A DNA stretch of 64,000 nucleotides from Bradyrhizobium barranii subsp. apii (GCF_011516635.5 NZ_CP096255.1:6260501-6324500), one strand, 5' to 3'. Shown: positions 26,855 to 36,631, counted from the first letter of the stretch. Numbers and translations are program-made. Notes: generated from the letters alone by a model not told the origin.

Positions 26855-28450
26855 ATGAGTAAACCCGCTGAAAAGCCAGAGGTCGTACAGCTTCCGGCCG
26901 AGCCGGTGAGCGCGCCATCGGCGAGCAGCCGCCGGGCTGCGTCGCAGCGGGTACGCGAGGCGCGCGACAAGTTAACGTCGACCAGCGGAACCCGGCCGGC
27001 TTTCGACGCCGAGATGCTGCGCCAATATGCCCAGACGCGGCTGTCGGCCTCCTATGTCGTGATGCTGCTGGTGGTCGCCACCGGCGTGCTGTTCGGGCTG
27101 TGGATGCAGCCGATCCCGGCCGCGGCCTGGACCGCCGGCATGCTCTGCATCCACGCCGCGATGATCCGCAGCTGCCACCGTTTCCTGGCAGAGGCCCCCT
27201 CGCCCGCGGCGACGCGCACATGGCGGACGCACTTCGTCGTACTCGACCTGCTCTATGGCCTGTGCTGGATGGCGATCCTGATCCATCCCGTGCTCGACAT
27301 GGTCACGGAAACGCTGATGATGTTCCTGATGCTGCTGGTGATCGCAGTGTCGAGCATGCTGGCCGCCAATCTGCCGATCGCCGCCCTTGCCGCCACGGCG
27401 CCGGTCGCGGTCGCGATGGCGCTGAGCTTTGCAATCACCGGCGCGCTCGACAATTACATCCTGGCGGCGCTCGCGCTCGCAGCCGAAGGCTATTTCGTGC
27501 TGCTGGCGCACCGCCTGCACTCCTCGACCTTCGCCACGCTCGAGGCACGCGCCGAGAAGGACGCGCTGATCGGCGAGCTCGAACAGGCCAAGGCGATCTC
27601 GGACGAAGCGCGCCACCGCGCCGAATCCGCCAACGTCGCAAAATCGCGCTTCCTCGCGCAGATGAGCCACGAGCTGCGCACGCCGCTGAACGCGATCCTC
27701 GGCTTCTCCGAGGTGATGAAGAGCGAAATCTTTGGCGCGCACGCGGTGCCGGTCTACAAGGAATATTCCGCCGACATCCATAATTCCGGCGTGCACCTGC
27801 TCAACCTCATCAACGAGATCCTCGATCTGTCGCGGATCGAGGCTGGCCGTTACGAGCTCAACGAGGAAGCGGTGTCGCTGGTCGGCATCGTCGCCGACTG
27901 CCATCATCTGATGAAGCTGCGCGCCTCGAGCCGCGGCATCACCATCCACGAGGTGTTCGAGCAGGCCATGCCGCGGCTCTGGGCCGACGAGCGGGCGATC
28001 CGCCAGGTCGTGCTCAACCTGCTCTCCAACTCGATCAAGTTCACCCCGCAAGGCGGCGAGATCTGGCTCAAGGCCGGCTGGACCGCTTCGGGCGGGCAAT
28101 ATCTCTCGGTGAGGGATTCCGGCTCCGGCATCCCCGAGGACGAGATCCCGATCGTGCTCGCCTCGTTCGGCCAGGGTTCCAACTCGATCAAGTCGGCCGA
28201 ACAGGGCGCAGGGCTCGGCCTGCCCATCGCCAAGAACCTGATCGACCTGCATGGCGGCACATTCACGCTGAAATCGAAGCTGCGCATCGGCACCGAGGTC
28301 ATCGTCACCTTCCCGCCGGAGCGCGTGATGAGTGCGCTGGCGCCGATGTCGGACGATTCGCCGCCGCTCCAGCCGGACAGTTCCGCGGTGCCCGACGAGA
28401 AGCGCCGGCCGCGCCACAAGCCGATCATGAGCGCAGGTACGGGCTCTTAA
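26855..28450 (+). CDS. Membrane-bound sensor histidine kinase
   Basis: 531 residues: cytoplasmic N-terminus (~70 residues), five to six membrane helices (about 70-235), a coiled-coil linker, HisKA domain (FLAQMSHELRTPLNAILGFSEVM, His ~282) and HATPase domain (N box NLLSNSIKF, G1 DSGSGIPEDE, G2 GAGLGLPIAKNL). The arrangement resembles PleC/DivJ-like kinases that feed the CtrA cell-cycle pathway, but nothing adjacent proves that. ATG 26855 preferred; an in-frame TTG at 26795 would add 20 residues. Confidence 0.88.
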   Translation: MSKPAEKPEVVQLPAEPVSAPSASSRRAASQRVREARDKLTSTSGTRPAFDAEMLRQYAQTRLSASYVVMLLVVATGVLFGLWMQPIPAAAWTAGMLCIHAAMIRSCHRFLAEAPSPAATRTWRTHFVVLDLLYGLCWMAILIHPVLDMVTETLMMFLMLLVIAVSSMLAANLPIAALAATAPVAVAMALSFAITGALDNYILAALALAAEGYFVLLAHRLHSSTFATLEARAEKDALIGELEQAKAISDEARHRAESANVAKSRFLAQMSHELRTPLNAILGFSEVMKSEIFGAHAVPVYKEYSADIHNSGVHLLNLINEILDLSRIEAGRYELNEEAVSLVGIVADCHHLMKLRASSRGITIHEVFEQAMPRLWADERAIRQVVLNLLSNSIKFTPQGGEIWLKAGWTASGGQYLSVRDSGSGIPEDEIPIVLASFGQGSNSIKSAEQGAGLGLPIAKNLIDLHGGTFTLKSKLRIGTEVIVTFPPERVMSALAPMSDDSPPLQPDSSAVPDEKRRPRHKPIMSAGTGS

Positions 28451-28494
28451 CGAGATGCTTGCAGACATGCCCGACGATCCCCCACTATGGCCAC

Positions 28495-28698
28495 ATGAGC
28501 AAAGAAACGCCGTGCGTCGCCGTCTGCATGATCGATCCCAAGACGAGGCTGTGCTTCGGCTGCGGCCGGACCTTGCCGGAGATCGCGCGCTGGCACGCCA
28601 TGGAGAGCACGGAACGGCTCGCGGTGATGGCGCTGTTGCCGGCACGCATGGCGGACGCGGGTTTGCAGCCGATCGCGGGATCACCGAAACGCGCCTGA
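28495..28698 (+). CDS. DUF1289 family protein
   Basis: 67-residue cytoplasmic protein with the DUF1289 cysteine pattern C..VC.IDPKTRLCFGCGRT (Cys near residues 7, 11, 19, 22) and LPEIARWHAMESTER. Likely a small zinc or Fe-S binding protein of unknown function. Follows the kinase by 44 bp and precedes the protease gene by 28 bp, so the three may be co-transcribed. Confidence 0.85.
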   Translation: MSKETPCVAVCMIDPKTRLCFGCGRTLPEIARWHAMESTERLAVMALLPARMADAGLQPIAGSPKRA

Positions 28699-28726
28699 CC
28701 GCCCTGCGTCGCCTCGGAGGCGCGCA

Positions 28727-29266
28727 ATGATCCGCTTCCTGCTCGTTCTCGTCATGCTCGCCGGCACGGCCGGTGCCGTCGTCGCCTATGGCGATCCCGA
28801 CCGGATCGCGCGCGCGAGCAACAAGGTCTCGCACATGTTTCGCGCGCAGATCGCCTCCCCGGCCCCGGCCGTGCAGATCCAGCGCGGCCAGGGCGGCGAA
28901 TTCGCGCTACGTGCGAAGATCAACGGCGTCGCCGCACCGATGGTGATCGATACCGGCGCGACCTCGGTGGTGCTGACCTGGGAAACCGCGAAAGCGATCG
29001 GACTGCCTCTCGAGATGCTCGAATACGACGTCGATCTCGAAACCGCAGGTGGCCACACCAAGGCAGCCCGCCTTACGCTCGACCGTCTCTCCGTCGGCCA
29101 CCTCGTCGAAAAGTCGGTGCCGGCCCTCGTCGTGCCGCGCGGGCAGATGAAGACCAATCTGCTTGGCATGAGCTTCCTCGACCGCCTGGAGAGCTGGGGT
29201 GTGCGCGCCGACAAGCTGATGCTCACAGGCTACCCGGAATTGCCGGATCGCCGCGCGCTCCGATAA
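28727..29266 (+). CDS. Retropepsin-like aspartic protease (clan AA, TIGR02281-like)
   Basis: 179 residues with an N-terminal membrane anchor (residues 1-22) and a single retropepsin-like domain. Catalytic motif VIDTGATSVVLTWETA near residue 74, followed by a long beta region and LLGMSFLDRLESWGVRADKLML near the end. Expected to act as a homodimer in the periplasm. Family function in alphaproteobacteria is poorly known. Confidence 0.88.
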   Translation: MIRFLLVLVMLAGTAGAVVAYGDPDRIARASNKVSHMFRAQIASPAPAVQIQRGQGGEFALRAKINGVAAPMVIDTGATSVVLTWETAKAIGLPLEMLEYDVDLETAGGHTKAARLTLDRLSVGHLVEKSVPALVVPRGQMKTNLLGMSFLDRLESWGVRADKLMLTGYPELPDRRALR

Positions 29267-29632
29267 TCCGCTTCGCTGCGCGCCTCATGCGCACGATCAA
29301 GGCCCAATCAGCCGGGACTGCCTGAGCCGCACAACGCGATCGGCGTCTGTCAAATCGCCCTTGGCCGCTCTGGCGCCAGTCAAACTGACGGCGCCGCTCC
29401 ATCCAGGCAGCCCCGCTTGATCCAGTCCGCGAGGCCACCTTTGCGCCAGCGCGCTGCGCAACATCGGCGCGGCTGCCAGCCAACCGCCTAACCCGAGCCC
29501 CCGCGAACAACCCATCGATGTGGCATTTCCTCTATTTACAGACCGCCTAGTCGGTTTATAACAATCCCATTCCCGGATCGGGGTTGGACAAGGCTGCTCC
29601 GCGAGGTGCGGCCAAGTGGGAGATTGAGAATT
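29267..29632. other. 366-bp intergenic region with one small palindrome
   Basis: No convincing gene. At 29541-29556 there is GACCGCCTAGTCGGTT, an imperfect palindrome (ACCG-N6-CGGT) of the sort bound by TetR-type repressors, 76 bp upstream of the outer-membrane-protein start. No TetR gene is adjacent. Confidence 0.35.
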
Positions 29633-30301
29633 ATGACTGCCAGAGCCGCCTTACGCCGCACGATGCGCGCCCTGCCCTTTGCCGCGGTGTTCGCCGCGAG
29701 CAGCGCCTGCGCTGCCGACCTGTCGCCGCGCTACGCCGCGCCCTCCTCCGCCTACACGGCGCCGCAGCCGGTGTATTCGTGGACAGGTCTCTATGCGGGC
29801 TTCAACGCCGGCTACGCAGAGAGCGGCGACGACGCGTTCAATAATCTCGTCGGCATCAGCGGCGGCAAGGTCAAGGGCGCCGTCGGCGGCGTGCAGATTG
29901 GCTACAACTACCAGCTCTCGCCGATGTTCGTGGTCGGCATCGAGAATGACTTCGAGGGCGGCGACATCAAGAACCACGACGCGCTCAACAGCGCCGCGGT
30001 GAGCATCCCCTGGTACATGACCGGCCGCGCCCGCGCCGGCATCGCGACGATGGATTCACGGCTGCTGTTCTTCGGGACCGCGGGTCTTGCCACCGGCGAG
30101 TTGAAGGACGGGCCGATCAACAAGATGAAGATGGGCTGGACCGCGGGCGGCGGCGTCGAATGGGCGTTCCTGCCGAAATGGTCGGCCAAGGCCGAATATC
30201 TCTACACCGAGTTCAAGCACGACGATCTGCCGGACTGGAACGCCGCCAAATTCCACACCTTCCGCGTCGGCGTGAACTATCATTTCGATCTGCTCCGCTG
30301 A
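29633..30301 (+). CDS. Outer-membrane beta-barrel protein (Omp25/OmpA-like barrel)
   Basis: 222 residues. Signal peptide with cleavage after SACA (near residue 25), then an eight-strand barrel beginning YSWTGLYAGFNAGY, containing alternating hydrophobic strands (VGGVQIGYNYQL, MFVVGIENDFEG) and ending in a C-terminal aromatic strand FRVGVNYHFDLLR. Typical of abundant outer-membrane porin-like proteins of Rhizobiales. ATG 29633 chosen for its signal peptide. Confidence 0.88.
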   Translation: MTARAALRRTMRALPFAAVFAASSACAADLSPRYAAPSSAYTAPQPVYSWTGLYAGFNAGYAESGDDAFNNLVGISGGKVKGAVGGVQIGYNYQLSPMFVVGIENDFEGGDIKNHDALNSAAVSIPWYMTGRARAGIATMDSRLLFFGTAGLATGELKDGPINKMKMGWTAGGGVEWAFLPKWSAKAEYLYTEFKHDDLPDWNAAKFHTFRVGVNYHFDLLR

Positions 30302-30315
30302 GGCGGATCGACGAG

Positions 30316-30339
30316 GAGCCGGATTTTGCGATCCGGCTC
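30316..30339. terminator. Hairpin terminator between convergent omp and dusA
   Basis: Stem GAGCCGGAT / ATCCGGCTC with six-base loop TTTGCG, 14 bp after the barrel-protein stop and 14 bp before the dusA end. Only a weak T-rich tail (TCTTC) follows on the plus strand. Probably bidirectional. Confidence 0.65.
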
Positions 30340-30353
30340 TTCACCCGTTTGGG

Positions 30354-31304
30354 CTAGGCCGCGGCCTCCGCCGGAGCGCGCGCACCGACACGCGCGATCG
30401 CATCGCGCAGCACGTCCACACCGGCGCCCGGCTTCACCCCCTGCTCGGCAAGATGGCGGCGGAAGGCGCGCGCACCGGGCACGGCGTGGAACGCCCCGAC
30501 GAAATGCCGCGTGATCGCATGCAGCCGCGTGCCCCGCGCGAGCTGCTGCTCGATATAGGGCATCATCGCTTCGAGCGCGTCCTGCATCGTCGCATGCGGC
30601 GCCGCTTCGCCGAAGATGTCTTGATCGACGGAGAGCAGCCGCCATGGCTCCTGATAGGCGGCGCGGCCGAGCATCACGCCGTCGACGTGCTCGAGATGCG
30701 CTTTCGCCTCGTCGATACCGGGGATGCTGCCGTTGATGATGATGGGCACATCAGGCATCGCGCGCTTGAGGCGATAGACGCGATCATAGTCGAGCGGCGG
30801 GATGTCGCGATTCTCCTTCGGCGACAGACCGTTGAGCCAGGCCTTGCGGGCATGCACGATCAGCGCATCGCAGCCTGAGGCGACCACTCCGCGCGCAAGC
30901 GTATCGAGCGCGACCTCCGGATCCTGATCGTCGATGCCGATGCGGCATTTGACGGTGACGGGAATGGAAACCGCGCCCTTCATCGCGTCGACACATCGCG
31001 CCACAAGCTCCGGCTCCGCCATGAGGCAGGCTCCAAAGCGGCCATCCTTCACACGATCCGACGGGCAGCCGACATTGAGGTTGATCTCGTCATAGCCGAA
31101 CTCTTCGCCGATCCGCGCGGCCTGTGCGAGCTCGCGCGGATCCGACCCGCCAAGCTGAAGCGCCACCTTGTGCTCGACCGCATCGAACCCAAGCAGCCGC
31201 TCCCGGTCGCCATGAATGATGGCGCCGGTCGTCAACATCTCCGTATAGAGCAGCGCCCGCCGCGTCAGATGGCGATGGAACACCCGACAGCGGCTATCGG
31301 TCCA
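30354..31304 (-). pseudogene. dusA: tRNA-dihydrouridine synthase A, 5' end replaced at an integration site
   Basis: FMN enzyme that makes dihydrouridine in tRNA D-loops. About 317 residues remain, from WTDSRCRVFHRHLTRRALLY onward, including NLNVGCPSDRV (catalytic Cys), VKCRIGIDD, IVHARKAWLNGLSPKENR and GVMLGRAAYQEPW. The normal N-terminus (flavin-binding ...VAPMMD before WTD) is missing. Upstream of the W codon the sequence is a DUF736-like coding start in another frame. No good start codon precedes the conserved region in frame, so the gene is probably dead or chimeric. The break falls at the known attachment region of dusA-specific integrases. Confidence 0.85.
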
Positions 31305-31366
31305 GTGCGGAGCTGGCCCTTGTAGCTGCCGTTGTCGTTCTTGGTGACGTATCCGATTGCGGTCAT
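31265..31366 (-). pseudogene. DUF736 N-terminal fragment running into dusA
   Basis: ATG at 31364-31366 begins MTAIGYVTKNDNGSYKGQLRT, a typical DUF736 N-terminus, with an AAGAGGACAAG leader. After about 21 residues it enters the dusA sequence out of frame and stops at 31265-31267 (33 codons). DUF736 proteins are small, of unknown function, and common on integrative elements and plasmids of Rhizobiales. Confidence 0.65.
31284..31300. other. Candidate attachment site (att) in dusA
   Basis: CCGACAGCGGCTATCGG is a 17-bp palindrome with one mismatched pair (CCGACAGC / GCTATCGG). It codes for the TDSRCR region of DusA just inside the point where dusA homology ends (about 31304). Published work on dusA-associated integrases describes an imperfect inverted repeat in the 5' part of dusA as attB. 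The partner att copy is not in the window. Confidence 0.65.
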
Positions 31367-31770
31367 GGTCTTGTCCTCTTGTTGTTCGCGAGGAGCCGAT
31401 CCCCTCGCGATGGCTGGACCGTGATGGGGAGCGCAACGCCTTCGAACCCGCGGGCTTCTCGCGGGGCGTAGCGCATGCGGAGCACCTGAGCAGACGGCTT
31501 TTTTGAAGCGCAGCGGCCGCGAGGAGCCGGACTTGTCCGGCGGGGAAAAAAGCTGGCGGCGAGGGTTTTGGCAGGCGGGGCGCTTCCCATAGGTCCTCTC
31601 AGCCACGCGGGGAGATCGGTCCCGCAGGAAACAGAGGACAAGCCCCACCCGATCGGAGGGCGCTGAGGCGACAACCCACACGAGGACGGCTCTCATGGCG
31701 CTTTCGCATACAGGTCCGACGAACCCAAAACCTACGTGGGGCACCACGAGCCAGCCATTCCGCCTTTGGC
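31367..31770. other. Region between the two DUF736 fragments, no gene seen
   Basis: GC-rich stretch without stop codons in one minus-strand frame, but the translation has no family features. Probably leader sequence of the DUF736 gene or rearranged island DNA. Confidence 0.4.
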
Positions 31771-31941
31771 ATCGTGCCCGAGAACGTCGGGATCGGGGCG
31801 GGCTGGATCCGCCGCGGCGAGAACAGCCGCAAGGACTATGTGAGCCTCTCACTGGCGGCACCCGAGTTCGGTCCGCGTAAGCGCTATGACAATCTTGGCC
31901 GCGGCACGGGCGGCGACGACGACAGATCTTCGCCGCATTAG
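31771..31941 (+). pseudogene. DUF736 C-terminal fragment, opposite strand
   Basis: From 31771 the plus strand reads IVPENVGIGAGWIRRGENS, KDYVSLSLAAPEFGPRK and YDNLGRG, the conserved C-terminal half of DUF736 proteins, ending at TAG 31939-31941. There is no matching N-terminal half upstream on this strand; an N-terminal piece lies 400 bp away on the minus strand. Confidence 0.6.
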
Positions 31942-32162
31942 CCGGCTAACGGCCAACGCTCCCTAGGCGACGCTCGTGGAGACCAATCTTGAAGCTATGC
32001 TTGCACTGCCGTTTCGGATTGAGACACCACAACTGCTCAGGTCTTCGCGCGCTTGCAACGGGCTCTTACCTACTCGAACGCGAGCTATCGACCGTGCGCC
32101 ACGTGTCCACTGGGCAAATTCAATGTACATTGCTTCTTGTGCACGCCGCTTCCCGGTTTGCA

Positions 32163-32924
32163 TTAGGATGCGGACTCATTAAGGCGCAGCCACAGCCTGA
32201 TTGACGCCAGTTGAACGAAGGCAAGGTAGTTGGCGGCAAGTCTGTCGTAGCGTGTCGCCACTCGGCGATATTGCTTGATTCTGTTGAAGAACCGCTCGAC
32301 CTGGTTGCGAGCTCGGTAGAGATAGGGCTGAAGCAGATTGGATCGCAGCGGTTTGCTTTTCGGCGGAATGTTGGCCCACGCCCCCTTCTTCAGCGCAAGC
32401 TGTCTAATCCAGTCTGCGTCATGGCCACGATCAGCAAGCAGCATTGACCCAACTTTCAGACGAGACAGCAGTTTTCCGGCAAGCCGCACGTCGTGGGCCT
32501 CACCGGGACTCAGCGCCAACCGTACCGGCAGACCATTGCTATCGACCACCGCATGAATTGTGCTCGTCAGGCCGCCGCGTGACCTCCCCATCGATTGGCG
32601 CTTGTTTCGTGTGATCCAAGCTCCATGTCGATGCACTCGGACAATGAAGGTGTCGATCATCTGGACAGCCGCATCGTGGGCAGCCGCAAGTGCGTCGATG
32701 ATGCGGCTCCAAACACCAGCCCGCCGCCAGCGGACGAAGCGGTTGTAGCAGGTCGTGTATGGGCCAAACGCCTCCGGCAGATCACGCCAAGGTGCTCCTG
32801 ATCGTAGGATCCAGAAGATGCCGTTGAGGACTCGTCGATCGTTTACCCGAGGAACGCCACGCGGCTTGTTCGGCAGCATGGGCTTGATGGCGACCCATTC
32901 ATAGTCAGCGAGTTCGTAGCGCAT
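32163..32924 (-). CDS. IS5-family transposase (copy 2, distinct subtype)
   Basis: Single-frame DDE transposase, ~253 residues from MRYELADYEW (ATG 32922-32924; an upstream in-frame start at 32972 exists). N-terminal DUF4096 region (AIKPMLPNKPRGVPRVNDRRVLNGIFWILRSG), catalytic Asp in MIDTFIVRVHRHG, GRSRGGLTSTIHAVVD, Asp in LLADRGHDADW and Glu in VERFFNRIKQYRR. It differs in sequence from the other two IS5 copies. I could not define its terminal repeats or a target duplication with confidence. Confidence 0.88.
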   Translation of the reverse strand: MRYELADYEWVAIKPMLPNKPRGVPRVNDRRVLNGIFWILRSGAPWRDLPEAFGPYTTCYNRFVRWRRAGVWSRIIDALAAAHDAAVQMIDTFIVRVHRHGAWITRNKRQSMGRSRGGLTSTIHAVVDSNGLPVRLALSPGEAHDVRLAGKLLSRLKVGSMLLADRGHDADWIRQLALKKGAWANIPPKSKPLRSNLLQPYLYRARNQVERFFNRIKQYRRVATRYDRLAANYLAFVQLASIRLWLRLNESAS

Positions 32925-33109
32925 GAGTTGACTCCAGTTGGGAGTTTGAATGACGGGGTCTTTCTGACGCAACGCTTCTGGAACGTCCTGGTTAGGCGCT
33001 CACGGATAGAAACGGACGGCAACCTGCCGACAATCCCCACTGATCAGTCGAAAATGATCCGTCTCTGACAATTGACGGCTGAGCCCGGCGCCTCGGGTCC
33101 TAAGCAAGT

Positions 33110-33990
33110 CTATGCCGCATCCAGGCCATCGATCCTCGAGAGAAAGGTCTTCAATATTGGCGAGGCGTTGTCGCGGCGGAAGCCGACCGTTACAGCGATC
33201 GTCGGCGCATCACCTTCGAGAGGGCGACTTACGACCGACCAGGGCAGGAAATTCTTCGCGGATGCCGGCAGAATAGCAACGCCACGGTTAGATGCGACGA
33301 GCGAGATCGCCATGGCGTAGTTGTCGATTTCGAATGCCGGCGTGACCTCGATGCCGCAGCGCTCGAGGTATTCGGCAATGAGCGCCCGGAGCACCCGCGG
33401 CACTTTCGAGATGCCGATATAGGTTTCGCCGACCAGATCCTTTGGATCGAAAGTCTCTCGCTGAGCGAGCCTGTGATTGCTGGGCAGAACGGCGACCAGC
33501 GGCTCCTGCGCCACGACCTTGAATTCGATGTCCGGTGTCTTCTCGCCGCGCAGAAATGCGACGTCCAGCCTGCCACGTGCGAGCTCCTCCGCCAGCGTCG
33601 CCGAATGATCGCTGGAGACCCGAATTTCGATGTCGGCCAGTTCGTTGCGCAACAAGCTGGTCGCACGCGGTAGCCAGTCGACCTCCTGGCCGGTGGTGAA
33701 GCCGATCGCAAAGACCTGTTTGCTCGGCTGTGCCGCGCGCCGCGCGCCGTCGGTGGCGGCTTCGGCTTGCATCAGTGCCAAGCGAGCATGTTCGAGGAAA
33801 ACCCGACCAGCCTCCGTCAGCTGCACGCCGTGCACGCTGCGGACCAGGAGCGGCACACCGACTTGTATTCCAGGTCCCGAATCTGCCGGCTCAGGGAGGG
33901 CTGCGCCGTGTGCAGTCGCTTCTCGGCCGCCACGGTGAGGCTGCCTTCTTCGGCGACGGCAACGAAATAGCGTAGATGGCGAAGCTCCAT
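33110..33990 (-). pseudogene. LysR-family regulator with a frameshift after the DNA-binding domain
   Basis: ATG 33988-33990 begins MELRHLRYFVAVAEEGSLTV, the winged-helix domain, with the recognition helix LHTAQPSLSRQIRDLE. The frame then runs out (stop near 33817). The next frame continues from about 33868 as VPLLVRSVHGVQLTEAGRVFLEHARLAL and the full effector-binding domain to 33110. One missing A in TACAAGTCGGTG explains the break. Divergent from the short-chain dehydrogenase gene at 34148, so it probably once controlled that cluster. Confidence 0.82.
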
Positions 33991-34147
33991 TCCATACTCT
34001 CCAGGTATGGGAAGGGAACTTACAAAGTCTTTTTCAAAAGCGCTAGTCGGGCCCAAATAGCTTCCAACAGCAACGAGACACCGGCTTCTGACCATGCCCT
34101 CTGGGCAGGGAACGGGTGGCTTGTGCCCAATTTGAGGAGCTTTCGCC

Positions 34148-34894
34148 ATGTCCAACCCCGTCGTGCTCATCACCGGAGCTCTGACCGGAATCGGCCGGGC
34201 CACTGCCATCGCGTTCGTCAAACAGGGCTCGACCGTGGTCGTTTCCGGCCGTCGCGAGGCCGAAGGCCGGTCGCTCGAGGCCGAGCTCCGCGGCCTCGGC
34301 GCGGAGGCCGCGTTCGTTTTCGCCGACGTGCGCCGCGAGGACGATATCCGTCGCCTGGTCGATCAGACGGTCGAGCGCTTCGGCCGGCTGGATGTCGCCG
34401 TCAACAATGCCGGCACGGAGGGCACCCCGGGGCCGGTGACCTCGACGACGCTGGAAAGCTATGCCGCGATGTTCGACACCAACGTGCTCGGCACCCTGCT
34501 CAGCCTGAAGCACGAACTCAGGGTCATGCAGCGGCAGGGCGCGGGCAGCATCGTCAACATCTCGTCAACAATGGGCGAGCGCGGCGCTGCCAACCTGTCG
34601 CTCTACGTCGCGAGCAAGCACGCCGTGGAAGGCCTCACCAAATCCGCAGCACTCGAAGCTGCCGCTTTCAGCGTCCGCGTCAACGCGGTGGCGCCGGGGC
34701 CGACAGAGACCGCGATGCTCGATCGTCTGACCGGCTCGCCGGACAAGAAGGCTGCCTTCTACGCCGCCGTACCGCTCAAGCGCGGCGCGAGACCAGAGGA
34801 AATCGCAGAGGCCGTCGCTTTCGTGGCTTCGGAGAAAGCCTCTTTCATCACAGGCCAGATCGTACGGGTCAACGGCGGCAAGACCGCAAGCTGA
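34148..34894 (+). CDS. Short-chain dehydrogenase/reductase (SDR) 1
   Basis: 248-residue classical SDR. Cofactor motif TGALTGIGRA (residues ~8-17), NNAG (about 87-90), catalytic Ser in VNISSTMG (about 139) and YVASK (Tyr ~152, Lys ~156). The Arg-Arg after the first beta strand (SGRRE) suggests NADP(H). First gene of a cluster with two further SDRs, a hydrolase, a DUF427 protein and an MFS transporter. Substrate unknown. Confidence 0.9.
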   Translation: MSNPVVLITGALTGIGRATAIAFVKQGSTVVVSGRREAEGRSLEAELRGLGAEAAFVFADVRREDDIRRLVDQTVERFGRLDVAVNNAGTEGTPGPVTSTTLESYAAMFDTNVLGTLLSLKHELRVMQRQGAGSIVNISSTMGERGAANLSLYVASKHAVEGLTKSAALEAAAFSVRVNAVAPGPTETAMLDRLTGSPDKKAAFYAAVPLKRGARPEEIAEAVAFVASEKASFITGQIVRVNGGKTAS

Positions 34895-34938
34895 ATCCAA
34901 TCGGTCACATCATCTCAGACATGAAAAGGAGTTCTGCC

Positions 34939-35776
34939 ATGACTACGCACACACACCAAACTGCACCCACCCAATTCGTCGACGCCAACGGCATTCGCTT
35001 CGCCTATCGGCGCTTCGGCAAGACAGGCGGGCGTGCCGATCGTCATGAACATCCATTTCCGCGGCACCATGGACCATTGGGATCCGGCCGTGACCGATGG
35101 GCTGGCACAGCAACGCGAAGTCATCCTGTTCGACAATGCGGGCATCGGTGCCAGCTCGGGCGAGACGCCGGCGACCGTCCCAAGCATGGCGACAGATGCC
35201 ATCGCCTTCATCAGGGCGCTCGGGATCGGCAAGGCCGACATCCTCGGCTATTCGCTCGGCGGCAAGGTCGCTCAGGAGATCGCCGTGCAGGCGCCCGACC
35301 TGGTTCGCAAGCTGGTCCTGGTGGGTACCGGGCCGCGTGGCGCCGACACCGCCGGCAGCAAATCCGCAGAGATCTTCTCTGCGACCTACGATCCGCCCGA
35401 ACATCTCTGGATCGCCGCGCATTTCCTGCCCAATGCAGCCGGCCGTGCCGCCGGACGGAAGTACCTCGAACGCAAGTTCCGTCGCAAGGATCGCAGCCCG
35501 GAAGTGAGCGAGACGTCCGCCACGGCTCAGTACGCGGCGATCGTCACGTCGAACGAGAAGACCGATGGCGTGTGGGATTATCTGGCCGACATCCATCATC
35601 CTGCTCTGGTGGTCGATGGCAGCAACGACCTGATCATCCCCACGGTCAACGGATTCACGCTGCAGCAGCGTCTGCCGAACGCGCAACTCATCGTCTATCC
35701 GGACTCGAGCCACGGGCCGCAGAACCAGTATCCGGAGCTATTCGTGGCCCACACCGCCATGTTCCTGGACGCGTAG
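34939..35776 (+). pseudogene. Alpha/beta hydrolase with a one-base insertion near its N-terminus
   Basis: ATG 34939 with an AAGGAG site starts MTTHTHQTAPTQFVDANGIRFAYRRFGKTGG; the frame then changes. From about 35033 the other frame reads VPIVMNIHFRGTMDHWDPAV and continues to 35776 with the nucleophile elbow GYSLGG, the acid region VVDGSNDLIIP and the catalytic His in PDSSHGPQNQ. One extra G in GGCGGGCGTGCC (about 35024-35035) accounts for the shift. Without it the protein is a ~278-residue hydrolase of the haloperoxidase/esterase type. Confidence 0.85.
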
Positions 35777-35854
35777 CGAAACGCGGGTCGTCGAACCGGT
35801 CGCGTTTCCGTCCTGTGCAATCGCTGCCCTGGATTTCCTGAAAGGAAGATCGTC

Positions 35855-36601
<747 letters not shown>

Positions 36602-36631
36602 GCGACAAGACGCAATGAAAGGACAAACGTC

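Noticed and set aside
26972..28834. 620-residue minus-strand ORF
   Set aside because: Antisense to the sensor kinase, which has all kinase motifs.
31265..31861. 198-residue minus-strand ORF ending in the DUF736 start
   Set aside because: Only the last 33 residues are protein-like; the remainder is a GC-rich open frame.
32160..32980. Terminal repeats for the IS5 copy at 32.2-32.9 kb
   Set aside because: Candidate ends (ACTCATTAAGG / GTCATTCAAAC) match too poorly and no target duplication could be matched.
33976..35841. 621-residue plus-strand ORF over the SDR and hydrolase genes
   Set aside because: Shadow frame of the real SDR at 34148-34894; only its last part overlaps the hydrolase N-terminus.
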